From Pseudotabrizicola sp051200875 (GTDB lineage: Bacteria > Pseudomonadota > Alphaproteobacteria > Rhodobacterales > Rhodobacteraceae): a stretch of 64,000 nt of DNA. Position 1 is the stretch's first letter. The number at the start of each line of letters is the position of its first letter. A program made the translations under genes and the position numbers. The stretch spans positions 1,240,001-1,304,000 of the forward strand of contig NZ_CP195191.1 in NCBI RefSeq assembly GCF_051200875.1, written 5' to 3'. Of the stretch, positions 34,303 to 44,178 are shown in pieces. A model generated the notes under the pieces. That model was given only the letters and a program-made list of their open reading frames with translations. It did not search any database and had not been told where the DNA came from.

Positions 34303-36480
34303 ATGCTCATTCATGTTAATACCGGAAACGATGCAAGAACTACAGGCGCTGAAGCGGTGGACGCTGCTGATCTTGGCGTACGCTATACCAGCTTCCGTTC
34401 GCTGGATCGTTTCGACGAGCAGGTAGGCGACATTAATTTTGGCATGGTGTCCTGGCCGGGCGGATATCTTGCCGAGGCAGCGACCGAACGCTTTGGGCTG
34501 CAATATGACGGTCTTTATAACCCCAGCTTTTCCCAGCCCGGACTGGGTGAAATGATCAGCTTTGCGAATTCGCATGACGCTGGCATCAACATCACCCTTC
34601 CGACGCTTCGTTATGCAGGCAATGAAGACCTGATGCGCGCAGACGTCCGCGGCTTCATGACCGATCTTCTGTCGGGCCACTATGGCGCTCTTCCAAGCCA
34701 AGTCATCCTCAGCATCGGCTCTGAATACTACCATCATTTTTCGGCCGTTTACGGCTCTGATGACGCTGCCGAATACGGCAATGTGGCTTCGGCGATGGTC
34801 AACGAAATCAATGCCTGCCTGAACGACCCGGCAATCAACCGTTCCGGCGTGCAGATTGATGTCTCGGTTCAGGCTGGCCGCTCGCTGGAAGACGACGAAG
34901 AGATCCGTGACGCGTTTTCGGCCGAAGATCTAGCCAGTGTCGATCTGGTCACCCATCACCGCTATCCGGGTTTTGCCGAAGGCGTGGACTTTACGCTGAA
35001 CCAGTTCCAGCCAACCTATGAAGCATGGGTTGAAGACGTAACCGTTGCTGGCGGCGATCGCCCGGAACTCAACCTGGGCGAATGGGGCGTGGCCACTGTG
35101 ACCCGCGAAGAGGCCCTGACCAAGTACATCCGTGACATGCGCGCAGACGGCATCACGGTGCGTCGCGGCGATGTCGATCTGGAAGGCCGCACCGACGACG
35201 AGTTTGAACAGTATTGGCAGGATCTTCTGGAAACCCGCGATTACGGTATCGAACAACCCCGTCTTTATCTGGAAGTCTTCTCGGAATATCAGGCCGAAGG
35301 CATGGGCTCCGCCTCGCTCTTGTCGTGGGACATGGTTCATGCAGGCCGCGACAGCTATGTTGACGTCGACGGCAATGCGGTTCAGTTCGTTGGCGCCGAC
35401 ATGGTCGACATGATCTATGAAAGCGTCGAAGGCCTGACGGTCATGGATATTTCGACCCAGAACTCGCGCAATTCCGACCTGTGGACCTATGGTTTTGAAA
35501 ACGACGACCGTCTGGTCATGTTCCTCGCTGCCGATGATGACGCAACGGTTGGCGAAGTCACGCTGGACATCGAAGGTCTTGGCGATGGCTATGCCGCTGT
35601 CTGGGTGGAAAGCCTGACCTCCGAGGTTCCGGCCGATTGGATGGAGCGCTTTGACATCATCGACAACCCGAATGTCGATGAAAGCGCAGAAGCCAACACC
35701 TATGCAATTGGTGTTCGCAGCGATCTTGATTTCACCGTAAATGGCGATGCCATCACCTTTTCTATCGATCACCCCGGTGAGGTTGTGCGCATCGTCGTGG
35801 CTCGCACCCCCGAAGAGGCCGAAGCGATTGCAGAATGGGCGGGCGAACCCGACATGATCTATTCGGACGAAGTCGCGCAGCCGGAGGCCGCAGAGGTTTC
35901 GACGCCGGTGACGGTTTCAGCCCCCGCGATTGACACTGCAGACGCCACCGAGATCGAAGCCGACAATTCGGATCTCTTTTCTCTGGGCACCAGCTGGCGC
36001 AACAGCATTCGCCCTGCTTCAGGAAACGAAAACCAACCCACTCTCCCGGAAACAGCGTCGTCCCCTGCGATGCCTTCTTCGTCGAACCCATTCAACTTCA
36101 TCCGTTTTTCGGGCCGCGGCGGGGCGGAGCGTCCCAGCACTTCGGCTGATGAAACCACCCCGGCTTCCGACGATTATGTCTCGGACTCGCATCGCTGGAG
36201 CAGCATCTTCGGCGCAAAATCCTCTGGCTCGCGTCAAGAAAACCCCGAAGAAGCGGCAACCAAAGTGTCGATCGCAGACAAGCAAGAATTTGACATCGAA
36301 AGCCTGATGAACCGCGTTGACGCGAACGAAGACACAGCGGATCACGAAGATTACGACGGCGAAGACGAAGATCACGGCACCTCTGGCAAGATGCCGGAAG
36401 GCTTTGGTCACTTCGCTGACGCCATCGCTGCGTCTGGCACAGTGGGTCTGATCGCCGCATTGGCCAGCCACATGTTCTGA
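34303..36480 (+). CDS. Acidic clan GH-A-like protein with long low-complexity C-terminus
   Basis: A 725-residue protein I do not recognise as a named enzyme. Residues 1 to about 400 look like a (beta/alpha)8 glycosidase: NFGMVSWPGGYLAE near the N-terminus, SIGSEYYHH with E141 where clan GH-A enzymes keep the acid/base, THHRYPGF at 217-224, and LNLGEWGV with E260 where the nucleophile lies. Residues about 400-520 could be a beta-sandwich domain. From about 540 the chain is Ser/Thr/Pro/Glu-rich and acidic, ending in a short hydrophobic tail. There is no Sec signal, so it is either cytoplasmic or exported by a non-Sec route such as type I secretion. GGGGGA precedes the ATG. It is followed on the same strand by the flippase and NRPS genes. 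Confidence 0.7.
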   Translation: MLIHVNTGNDARTTGAEAVDAADLGVRYTSFRSLDRFDEQVGDINFGMVSWPGGYLAEAATERFGLQYDGLYNPSFSQPGLGEMISFANSHDAGINITLPTLRYAGNEDLMRADVRGFMTDLLSGHYGALPSQVILSIGSEYYHHFSAVYGSDDAAEYGNVASAMVNEINACLNDPAINRSGVQIDVSVQAGRSLEDDEEIRDAFSAEDLASVDLVTHHRYPGFAEGVDFTLNQFQPTYEAWVEDVTVAGGDRPELNLGEWGVATVTREEALTKYIRDMRADGITVRRGDVDLEGRTDDEFEQYWQDLLETRDYGIEQPRLYLEVFSEYQAEGMGSASLLSWDMVHAGRDSYVDVDGNAVQFVGADMVDMIYESVEGLTVMDISTQNSRNSDLWTYGFENDDRLVMFLAADDDATVGEVTLDIEGLGDGYAAVWVESLTSEVPADWMERFDIIDNPNVDESAEANTYAIGVRSDLDFTVNGDAITFSIDHPGEVVRIVVARTPEEAEAIAEWAGEPDMIYSDEVAQPEAAEVSTPVTVSAPAIDTADATEIEADNSDLFSLGTSWRNSIRPASGNENQPTLPETASSPAMPSSSNPFNFIRFSGRGGAERPSTSADETTPASDDYVSDSHRWSSIFGAKSSGSRQENPEEAATKVSIADKQEFDIESLMNRVDANEDTADHEDYDGEDEDHGTSGKMPEGFGHFADAIAASGTVGLIAALASHMF

Positions 36481-36635
36481 TCCAAAAGACCGATGGCAGC
36501 AGTTGGGAACAATGTGTTGCCGTTTGTTGGCTTGATCGAAACGGCTCAGTGAGGCAGGTTTTACCGATCCCCCGCTCGGTGGACAATTTTGCATCGCCGA
36601 CCGTTACAGGACAGGCTCGTTACAGGTTCAGCCCA

Positions 36636-38003
36636 ATGATCGCCAAACTCCGGGGTGACGGATTGGTTGCGCGCGTCATGCGCAGTTCCGCGTGGACTGT
36701 GCTGGGCTATGGTGGCAGTCAGGCCATGCGCCTACTGTCGAACCTGATCCTAACCCGGCTTTTGTATCCCGAAGCCTTTGGCATCATGACCTTGGTTTCG
36801 GTGATCATCGTTGGTTTGACCATGTTTTCGGACATGGGTGTCAGCCCATCCATCATGCAGCACAAACGCGGCGATGAGCCCGCGTTTCTGAACACGGCCT
36901 GGACCATTCAGGTCATCCGCGGCGTTGTTCTTTGGGTCTTTACCTTTGCAATTGCCTATCCCGTGGCCAGTTTCTATGGCGAACCGATTTTGGCCATGCT
37001 GTTGCCGGTTGCTGGTTTTTCGCTGTTGATCCACGGGTTTGAACCCACGCGGGTAGAGACGGCGGCGCGGCATCTGCGTGTGGGCCGTGTCACCTACCTC
37101 GATCTGATCGCACAGGCGATTGGCATTGTGGCCATGGTGATCATGGCATGGCTTCTTCAATCTGTTTGGGCCTTGGCCCTTGGCTGGATCATATCAGCCG
37201 CTGCCAGATTGATCTTGATGTCGGTCGGCCTTCCGGGGGAACGCAACAGTTTTCAATGGGAAAGAGAAGCGGGCCGCGATCTTATTCATTTTGGCTTCTG
37301 GCTGTTTCTTTCCACGGCCTGCGGATTCCTTGTTGCACAAGGCGACAAGGCGATCTTGGGAAAGTACCTTAGCCTCCAGCACCTTGGGCTTTACAATATC
37401 GGCTTCTTCCTTGCGTCCTTCCCCTTGCTTCTGGGGCAAAATGTTGCCGGCAAGATCTTGATCCCGCTTTATCGAGAGCGCCCTCCTTCGGCATCTTTCG
37501 AAAACTTCAAGGCGATCCGCAAACTGCGCTTTCTTCTGACAGGCGCGGTTCTTTCCTTATTGGCCATCACTGCTTTTGCCGGGGAATGGCTAGTCGATCT
37601 GATGTATGATGAACGCTATTCTGACGCCGGGGCTATTCTTGTCCTGATCTCGATTAGTCAAATCCCCCAAGTGATCGGCATGACCTATGATCAGTCGGCA
37701 CTCGCTGCGGGCGACAGTCGCAACTATTTTCTGGTGACCCTTGCACGTGCCACCCTGCTCATGACCTTCATGATCATCGGTGCAAACCATTACAGCCTGA
37801 TCGGGGCGATGGCTGGGCAGGCTTTGGCCTCGATTGCCGTCTACCCGGCGCTGATTTGGCTGGCCCGCCGCCACAAGGCGTGGGACTGGGTGCATGACGC
37901 GACATATGCCGCGCTTGGTGTCACGATTGCCATTGCAACCCTTTACGTCGACCAGACCGCCATTCGCGCCCTGATCGCCCTTTTCGGAGGCGAAGGCGCA
38001 TGA
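36636..38003 (+). CDS. MOP-type oligosaccharide/lipid flippase (Wzx-like)
   Basis: Polytopic membrane protein of about 455 residues with roughly 12-14 hydrophobic segments, of the polysaccharide transporter branch of the MOP superfamily (WSVLGYG-like start SAWTVLGYGGSQAMRLLSN). Such proteins flip lipid-linked glycans or lipopeptides across the inner membrane. The frame is open from a GTG at 36549, but the ATG at 36636 leaves a typical N-terminus; no strong ribosome site supports either. Its stop overlaps the NRPS start in an ATGA at 38000-38003, so it and the NRPS are translationally coupled. No glycosyltransferase genes lie nearby. Confidence 0.8.
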   Translation: MIAKLRGDGLVARVMRSSAWTVLGYGGSQAMRLLSNLILTRLLYPEAFGIMTLVSVIIVGLTMFSDMGVSPSIMQHKRGDEPAFLNTAWTIQVIRGVVLWVFTFAIAYPVASFYGEPILAMLLPVAGFSLLIHGFEPTRVETAARHLRVGRVTYLDLIAQAIGIVAMVIMAWLLQSVWALALGWIISAAARLILMSVGLPGERNSFQWEREAGRDLIHFGFWLFLSTACGFLVAQGDKAILGKYLSLQHLGLYNIGFFLASFPLLLGQNVAGKILIPLYRERPPSASFENFKAIRKLRFLLTGAVLSLLAITAFAGEWLVDLMYDERYSDAGAILVLISISQIPQVIGMTYDQSALAAGDSRNYFLVTLARATLLMTFMIIGANHYSLIGAMAGQALASIAVYPALIWLARRHKAWDWVHDATYAALGVTIAIATLYVDQTAIRALIALFGGEGA

Positions 38004-41000
38004 CGAAGGGTCCGATGAACACACCCCTTCCCTTTTTGGGAACGCCTCAGATCGGGACGCGGCAGGAATGCCTGCTGACGCCCGTTCAACTGGGGATGAT
38101 CTATGAAAGCACGCTCGCCCATCTGCCTTGGGTGAACCTTGAACAAGTTGTTGTCGAGATGGACAACGAACTGCTTTCACCCACCGATTTAGAGTCCGCA
38201 TGGGCCGCAGTTGCCAAGCTGCACGAAGCGCTACGGCTGTCGATCCTGTGGCGCAAACGCGATGCGCCCGTTCAAGTTCTGAACAACAGCATCGACATTG
38301 ACCTGTCTTACGACGACTGGTCGCACATGTCTGCGCGCAAGCAATCGGTAACGCTTGATCAATGGCTCGCCTCCGACCGCGAACAAGGCGTCGACCTCGA
38401 AGCCTCTCCCCCTTGGCGCGTCAAGCTGATCAAACGGGGCGAAAAAAGCTGCGTTATGGTCTGGACGATTCACCATGCTTTTATTGACGGGCGCAGCATG
38501 GCCATCGTGCTGGAAGATCTGTTCGATATTCTGGAAGGACGGCCAGCCAAATCGGAACTGGCCCCGTCAAATGGCTTTTCGGTTTTCTGCCATACGATCA
38601 ATGACCGGGAAACGACCGAGGCCGAAACCTACTTTCGATCCATCCTGACAGGTTTCGACCAACCGAATTCTATCAGCGCCGCGGCAGCCCCCCCCGACGG
38701 TCGCGCGCCGCTTCGCAAAAATCAGACTGCGCGCAAACTTGACGCGACACTTTCTGATGCGCTTCGCGAACAGGCCGACACCGCGGGCGCCTCTCTGGCA
38801 GATCTGCTGCATGCCGCCTGGGGTCTGGTGGTGGCACGTTGGACAGGGCGCGATGAAAGTGTGATCGGCGTCACCCGCTCGGGCCGCTATATTGCGCCCA
38901 ATTGCACGCGGACTGTCGGCTGCCTGATCAACACGCTGCCCCTCCGCATCCAGTTAGAGGCAGACAAGCTTGCCATCGAACTGCTTTCCGAAATGCGCCG
39001 GGCAAGTCTGGCCATCCGGCCGCACGAACATGCGTCGCTGACCGATATCCGGCGATGGGCGGGCCTGCCCGGTTCCGTGCCTCTGTTCGAAACCATGGTG
39101 ATGTTTGAACGCGCAAGCCTGAGCGAATTCATGCGTCAGCTTGGGCCAGCTTGGCAACACCGTCAGGTCCAACTTCACGAAGAAGGCGCCCTGCCGATCA
39201 CGCTGGCGATTTACGGCGACCCCCAGATCCAGCTGGTTCTGGAACACGATCCCGGCGGCGTTCCAGTTGCGTGCGCCGAGGCTATGCTTACCCATTTGGT
39301 CGAACTCTTGGCCAGCTTCGCCAAAGCCCGATCCACCGCGCCTTTGCAGCAGTTGACGATGTTGCCACGCTCGGAAGAAGCCTCTCTGCTCTCTCTCGGC
39401 CGCCCGAACCGCCGCCTTCCCAAGCAGGCAAAGGCCATCTCTGATCTGCTCTCCGACTCGATCAGCCTTCACCACGACGCGCAGGCCCTTTCGATGATGG
39501 GAACGGACGAAATCCTGACCTACGGGCAACTCGGCGAGCGCGTCAGAAACTTGGCCGCGGCTCTTGTGTCCCAAGGCGCGGGGCCGGGCAAGATTGTGGC
39601 GATCTGTCTGGAACGCTCCCCCCAATTCATTGTGGCTTTGCTTGCCGTGATCAAGTCGGGGGCGGCTTTCCTGCCCATAGACCCAAGCTACCCGCGCGAT
39701 GTCATCAACCACGCACTCACCGACAGCGCCGCCGTACTGGTAATTGCAGAGCCGCAAATGCAGCTCTCCGACACGCTTCGGGTCGTGCCTCCGACGGCCT
39801 CTGCGCCCTTCGACGACCAGACCTTCCCGGTTCGGATTTATGATCCTGAACAACTGGCCTATGTCATCTATACCTCCGGCTCGACCGGCGTGCCAAAGGG
39901 CGTCAGGGTGCCAATGCGGGCGCTGGTTTCACATGCCGCAGCGATCGGGGCCGAGTTTGACCTGCACCCCTCTGACCGCGTTCTGCAATTCGCCAGCCTG
40001 TCCTTTGACGTCTCAATCGAGGAAATCATCCCGACACTGCTGGCGGGCGCAAAGCTCATCCTGCGAGACAAGGGCATGGCGGATTCCGTCGCCGGGTTTC
40101 TGGAGTCGGTCGCCCGGAAAGACCTCACGGTCCTGAATCTTCCAACCGCTTTCTGGCATGTTGTCGTTGACGAAATGGCCCGCACCGGTCTGCGTCTGCC
40201 GCCATCGGTACGGCTGGTCATCGTCGGTGGCGAACAGATCAGCCCGCGCGCCCTTGCTGATTGGCAAAAATTCGCCCCCGACGTCAGATGGTTGAACGGG
40301 TATGGGCCAACCGAAACGGCCATCACCTGCACCCTCCACGAGCCCGGCAAGGTCCATCCGGGAAGCGATATCCCCATCGGCCGCCCGACAGCCCATGCTT
40401 GCGCCTATGTGCTTGCCGCAGACGGCACGCTTGCCCCCAAAGGCACGGTGGGCGATCTGTGGATCGGCGGGCCCGCAGTGTCATCGGGCTACATCGGACG
40501 TGCCGAGGAAACCGCATCCGCCTTCAAGCCCGACATGTTTTCAGGGCACGGGCAAATGTACCGCACTGGTGACCGGGCGCGGTGGTTAGCAGATGACACA
40601 TTGGCCTATCTTGGGCGTCAGGACAGGCAGGTCAAACTGCGTGGCTTCCGAATTGACCTGCGCCATGTCGAACAAGCCTTGGAACAGGAAGACTGCGTGG
40701 ATCGCGCCTTGGCTATGGTGCTAGGGCGCGGCACGCCAGAGGCACGACTTGCAGCTTGGGTAAAACTGGCCGAAGGCAAAGCGGTTTCCTCGGCCAGCGA
40801 ACTGCAAGGCTCTGTCGCCTCCCGCCTTCCACCGCATATGGTTCCGGCGATCGTCGTCCTGTCTGATTTCCCGCGCACGCCGGGCGGCAAGATCGACACC
40901 GCCGCCCTTCCCCAGCCGGCCCCAGAGCCGCATATGAAACGCGCGACAGCCCCCCAGCCAGCAGATGCAACGACACAGCTTGTGGCTGACCTTATGGCAG

Positions 41001-41989
41001 CAAGCCTTGGGTTGGACAGCATTGACCCGGATGACCGCTTTCACGATCTGGGCGGCCATTCGCTGACCGCAGTGCGCTTGATCGGGCAGATCGAAAACAA
41101 ACTTGGCCACCGGCTTAGCGTGGGTGATCTTCACCGCAACCCAACCCCACGCACCCTTGCCGCCACGATCAGCGCCGCCCAAACGGGGCCGCGCTACATC
41201 ATCCCAATTCAGCCAAAGGGCAGCCGACCACCGCTGTTCGGGGTCCATGTTCTTGGTCGTAACGAAGAACATTTCCGGCCTCTCGCCGCAGAACTTGGAC
41301 CAGATCAACCGGTCTATGGCCTCAGCGTCGGCCCACCGACGCAGGACACCCCTGTCGGAGTCGAAGCAACGGCGAAATGCTATTTCGACGACATCCAACG
41401 CCATTTCCCTACCGGCCCGATCAACCTCGCGGCCGTGTCCTTGGCCAGCTATTTTGCCTTTGAACTGGCACAACAGTTGCGGGCGGCGGGTCGCAAAGTC
41501 ACCATGATCGCGCTTTTCGACGCCGAAGGCCCCGGCGGACGGTCCCGTCTGCATGGTGTTGCCCGCGTCAATCGGCACCTCGCTCATCTGCGCCAAGAAG
41601 GAGTGGGCTATCTGCTTCGGCTCGGGGCTCATAAACTGTCAGATTGGCGCCATAAGCTGGAAGAGCGCAATCTGTCGGAAAGTCAGCTTGCGACGGTCGC
41701 CGAGGACGCGCCCGATGCAGTTGCAATCGGTGCTTTTATCGCGGCAAACGTCCATGCCGTGGAACAATATGACGTGCAATCCATCGACGTGCCGCTGACC
41801 ATCTTCCGGGCCGAGGAGAACCGCTTCGACAGCCCTGAAATCGCCTTGGACGGTTTGGGATGGGCACCGGTCGCCGAGGCCGGGTTTGAGGTGATCGACA
41901 ATCCCGGCGGTCACCTGACGATGCTGCAGCACCCCTATGTCGTTCCTTTGGCGCGGCGCTTGGCCCGCAGCATGGCGCGGGATCGCTAA
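38000..41989 (+). CDS. Single-module non-ribosomal peptide synthetase (C-A-PCP-TE)
   Basis: A 1329-residue one-module NRPS. Condensation domain: residues about 25-440, with the active HHxxxDG motif intact (H158, H159, D163, G164). Adenylation domain: about 470-960, with YTSGSTGVPKG from Y624 and NGYGPTET from N766. Carrier domain: phosphopantetheine serine S1021 in LGGHSL. Thioesterase: about 1070-1329, with nucleophile candidate S1147 in AAVSLAS, where the usual glycines of GxSxG are replaced by alanines, and H1305 in GGHLTML. A C domain in a lone module implies an external acyl or aminoacyl donor or acceptor. No MbtH or phosphopantetheinyl transferase is adjacent. Its stop overlaps the convergent doeB stop by 4 bases. 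Product unknown; export by the coupled flippase is the obvious inference. Confidence 0.9.
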   Translation: MTKGPMNTPLPFLGTPQIGTRQECLLTPVQLGMIYESTLAHLPWVNLEQVVVEMDNELLSPTDLESAWAAVAKLHEALRLSILWRKRDAPVQVLNNSIDIDLSYDDWSHMSARKQSVTLDQWLASDREQGVDLEASPPWRVKLIKRGEKSCVMVWTIHHAFIDGRSMAIVLEDLFDILEGRPAKSELAPSNGFSVFCHTINDRETTEAETYFRSILTGFDQPNSISAAAAPPDGRAPLRKNQTARKLDATLSDALREQADTAGASLADLLHAAWGLVVARWTGRDESVIGVTRSGRYIAPNCTRTVGCLINTLPLRIQLEADKLAIELLSEMRRASLAIRPHEHASLTDIRRWAGLPGSVPLFETMVMFERASLSEFMRQLGPAWQHRQVQLHEEGALPITLAIYGDPQIQLVLEHDPGGVPVACAEAMLTHLVELLASFAKARSTAPLQQLTMLPRSEEASLLSLGRPNRRLPKQAKAISDLLSDSISLHHDAQALSMMGTDEILTYGQLGERVRNLAAALVSQGAGPGKIVAICLERSPQFIVALLAVIKSGAAFLPIDPSYPRDVINHALTDSAAVLVIAEPQMQLSDTLRVVPPTASAPFDDQTFPVRIYDPEQLAYVIYTSGSTGVPKGVRVPMRALVSHAAAIGAEFDLHPSDRVLQFASLSFDVSIEEIIPTLLAGAKLILRDKGMADSVAGFLESVARKDLTVLNLPTAFWHVVVDEMARTGLRLPPSVRLVIVGGEQISPRALADWQKFAPDVRWLNGYGPTETAITCTLHEPGKVHPGSDIPIGRPTAHACAYVLAADGTLAPKGTVGDLWIGGPAVSSGYIGRAEETASAFKPDMFSGHGQMYRTGDRARWLADDTLAYLGRQDRQVKLRGFRIDLRHVEQALEQEDCVDRALAMVLGRGTPEARLAAWVKLAEGKAVSSASELQGSVASRLPPHMVPAIVVLSDFPRTPGGKIDTAALPQPAPEPHMKRATAPQPADATTQLVADLMAASLGLDSIDPDDRFHDLGGHSLTAVRLIGQIENKLGHRLSVGDLHRNPTPRTLAATISAAQTGPRYIIPIQPKGSRPPLFGVHVLGRNEEHFRPLAAELGPDQPVYGLSVGPPTQDTPVGVEATAKCYFDDIQRHFPTGPINLAAVSLASYFAFELAQQLRAAGRKVTMIALFDAEGPGGRSRLHGVARVNRHLAHLRQEGVGYLLRLGAHKLSDWRHKLEERNLSESQLATVAEDAPDAVAIGAFIAANVHAVEQYDVQSIDVPLTIFRAEENRFDSPEIALDGLGWAPVAEAGFEVIDNPGGHLTMLQHPYVVPLARRLARSMARDR

Positions 41990-42981
41990 TCGGCGATCCG
42001 ATCCGCAATCACGGCCACGCAATCGCCGGGCTTGACCAGACCGGGAAAATGACGCGCCGAAAAAAGCCCCCCACGACGCGCCTTTAACGCAATCGGGGGA
42101 ACGCCGGTTCGGCCAGTGGGATAGATTAGCGCGATGGTCTGACCCAGCGCGACATCGTCGCCCAAGTCGGCACAAAACCGGATAAGCCCCGCATCCTCGG
42201 CAAAGGTAAAGCAGGTGCCATCGGGCATATCCAGCCACTCGGTCGGCCGTGCCTCTGGCTCTCCCTTCAGAATCCCGGCTGCAATCAGCAGGTTGCGACA
42301 GCCCCGCCGCGCAATTTCGGCGGTGCGGGCGCTTGCCGTGCCACCCCCGCCCAATTCCGTGGTGACAAAGACCTTGCCCATCTCTTCGGCGGCGGTGTCG
42401 TACATTCCCACCGAATCAATCTCCAGCATCTTCACCGAATAGGGCGCGCCAAAGGCCCGAACCAGCCGAAAGGCCTCGGCCTCTTGTCGCTTGTCGGGCA
42501 AGATATGCGCCGCGCAAAACGGCAGGAAATCCAATGTCTTGCCGCCTGAATGAAAATCCAGCACCACATCGGCAATCGGCAACAGCACACGCTGAAAGTA
42601 ATCCGCGATCTTTTCCGTCACTGTCCCATCCGGCCGGCCCGGAAAGCTGCGGTTCATATTGCCCTTGTCGATGGGTGACGTCCGCGTGCCTGCCGCAAAG
42701 GCGGGCTGGTTCATCGCCGGAATGATGATAACCCGCCCCGAAACCTCCTCGGCCCGCAAGGACTGCGCCAGATCGAACAGCGCAATCGGCCCTTCATATT
42801 CGTCACCATGATTGGCCCCGGTCAGCAGGGCCGTTGGCCCCGCCCCGTTCTTGACCACGGTCACAGGGATCATCACCGACCCCCACGCCGCATCATCCCG
42901 GCTATAGGGCAGTTTCAGAAAGCCGTGCTGCACGCCATCGGCGTCGAAATCGACGGTTGGAGCGATCGGAGAGGGTCGCAT
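41986..42981 (-). CDS. doeB: N-alpha-acetyl-L-2,4-diaminobutyrate deacetylase
   Basis: Zinc deacylase of 331 residues in the succinylglutamate desuccinylase/aspartoacylase family. The zinc site is visible as GANHGDEYEG (H and E ligands) and DFHSGGK (third ligand), and TTELGGGG holds the likely catalytic glutamate. Beside doeA and enuR the expected substrate is N-alpha-acetyl-diaminobutyrate from ectoine hydrolysis, giving diaminobutyrate and acetate. It follows doeA by 4 bases and is last in the minus-strand unit. Confidence 0.88.
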   Translation of the reverse strand: MRPSPIAPTVDFDADGVQHGFLKLPYSRDDAAWGSVMIPVTVVKNGAGPTALLTGANHGDEYEGPIALFDLAQSLRAEEVSGRVIIIPAMNQPAFAAGTRTSPIDKGNMNRSFPGRPDGTVTEKIADYFQRVLLPIADVVLDFHSGGKTLDFLPFCAAHILPDKRQEAEAFRLVRAFGAPYSVKMLEIDSVGMYDTAAEEMGKVFVTTELGGGGTASARTAEIARRGCRNLLIAAGILKGEPEARPTEWLDMPDGTCFTFAEDAGLIRFCADLGDDVALGQTIALIYPTGRTGVPPIALKARRGGLFSARHFPGLVKPGDCVAVIADRIAD

Positions 42982-42985
42982 CGTC

Positions 42986-44167
42986 CTAATCCTTGATCAT
43001 CAGTCGCCGGGGAACATTGGCCAGACAGTCCACCCCTGTTTCCGTGATCAGAATGGATTCCGTCATTTCAAACCCCATGTCCTCCAGCCAAAGCCCGGTC
43101 ATGAAATGGAAGGTCATGCCCGGCTTCAACTCGGTCTTGTCGCCGGGCCGCAGGCTCATCGTCCGTTCGCCCCAATCCGGCGGATAGCTGACCCCGATAC
43201 CATAGCCGGTGCGGCTGTCTTTCACGATGCCATGCTTGGCCAGAACCGCGAAATAGGCCTTGGCAATATCCTCACAGGCATTGCCGGGTTTCGCGGCGGA
43301 AAGCCCAGTCTCCATGCCTTCCAACGTGGCCTGTTCCGCATCAAGGAACGCCTGCGTTGGTTTGCCCAGAAACACCGTGCGCGACAGCGGCACGTGATAG
43401 CGGTGATAGCAGCCCGCGATTTCAAAGAACGTCCCCTCGCCCGCCTTCATCGGGCGATCATCCCATGTCAAATGCGGCGCACTCGCCTCGGGCCCCGAGG
43501 GCAGCATCGGCACGATGGCCGGATAATCGCCACCCACGCCTCCCGTGCCGCGAATACCCGCATCATAGATTTCGGCCACCAGATCGCATTTGCGCATCCC
43601 GACCTCGATCTTGTCAAAGATGCGGGCATGCATCCCCTCGACGATCCGTGCTGCCTTGCGCATATAGTCGATTTCGGTTGGTGATTTGACCGCGCGCTGC
43701 CAGTTCACAAGGGCGGTCACATCGGAAAACCGCGCATTGGGCAAATGCTTGGTCAGGCTGGCAAAAGCCGCCGCCGTGAACCAGTAATTGTCCATCTCGA
43801 CGCCAATGCGCAGCCCGCCCCAGCCACGGTCCGTCAGCAAGGCTGACAGGTAATCCATCGGATGCCGCTCGGTGCTTTGCACATAGTGATCCGGATAGCC
43901 GATCATATTCTCCGGCTTCAGATAGGCCGTATGCTTGGCCCCATTCGCATCCATCCCGCGCCCGAACCAGATCGGTTCTCCATGCGGCGGCACCACAACG
44001 CATTGGTGCACATAGAAGGACCAGCCGTCATAACCCGTCAGCCAGTTCATGTTGGACGGGTCCGTGACGATCAGCAGATCAACCCCCTTCGCCTCCATCG
44101 CCGCCCGCGTTTTCGCCAGACGTTCGGCAAATTCCGCGCGGGAAAACCGCAATTGCACCTCAGACAT
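42986..44167 (-). CDS. doeA: Ectoine hydrolase
   Basis: M24/creatinase-fold hydrolase of 393 residues that opens the ectoine ring to N-acetyl-diaminobutyrate. The N-terminal creatinase-like domain contains LLIVTDPSNMNWLTGYDGWSF and the C-terminal pita-bread domain has FFEIAGCYHRYHVPLSRTV and GYGIGVSYPPDWGE, as in DoeA/EutD proteins. The ATG at 44167 is preferred to the in-frame codon at 44254, which lies inside eutA. It sits between eutA and doeB with short gaps of 11 and 4 bases. Confidence 0.9.
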   Translation of the reverse strand: MSEVQLRFSRAEFAERLAKTRAAMEAKGVDLLIVTDPSNMNWLTGYDGWSFYVHQCVVVPPHGEPIWFGRGMDANGAKHTAYLKPENMIGYPDHYVQSTERHPMDYLSALLTDRGWGGLRIGVEMDNYWFTAAAFASLTKHLPNARFSDVTALVNWQRAVKSPTEIDYMRKAARIVEGMHARIFDKIEVGMRKCDLVAEIYDAGIRGTGGVGGDYPAIVPMLPSGPEASAPHLTWDDRPMKAGEGTFFEIAGCYHRYHVPLSRTVFLGKPTQAFLDAEQATLEGMETGLSAAKPGNACEDIAKAYFAVLAKHGIVKDSRTGYGIGVSYPPDWGERTMSLRPGDKTELKPGMTFHFMTGLWLEDMGFEMTESILITETGVDCLANVPRRLMIKD

Positions 44168-44178
44168 TCCGAACTCCT

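Noticed and set aside
34930..35772. 280-residue minus-strand frame in the glycosidase-like gene
   Set aside because: Antisense; the plus-strand frame has the conserved glutamate motifs and ribosome site.
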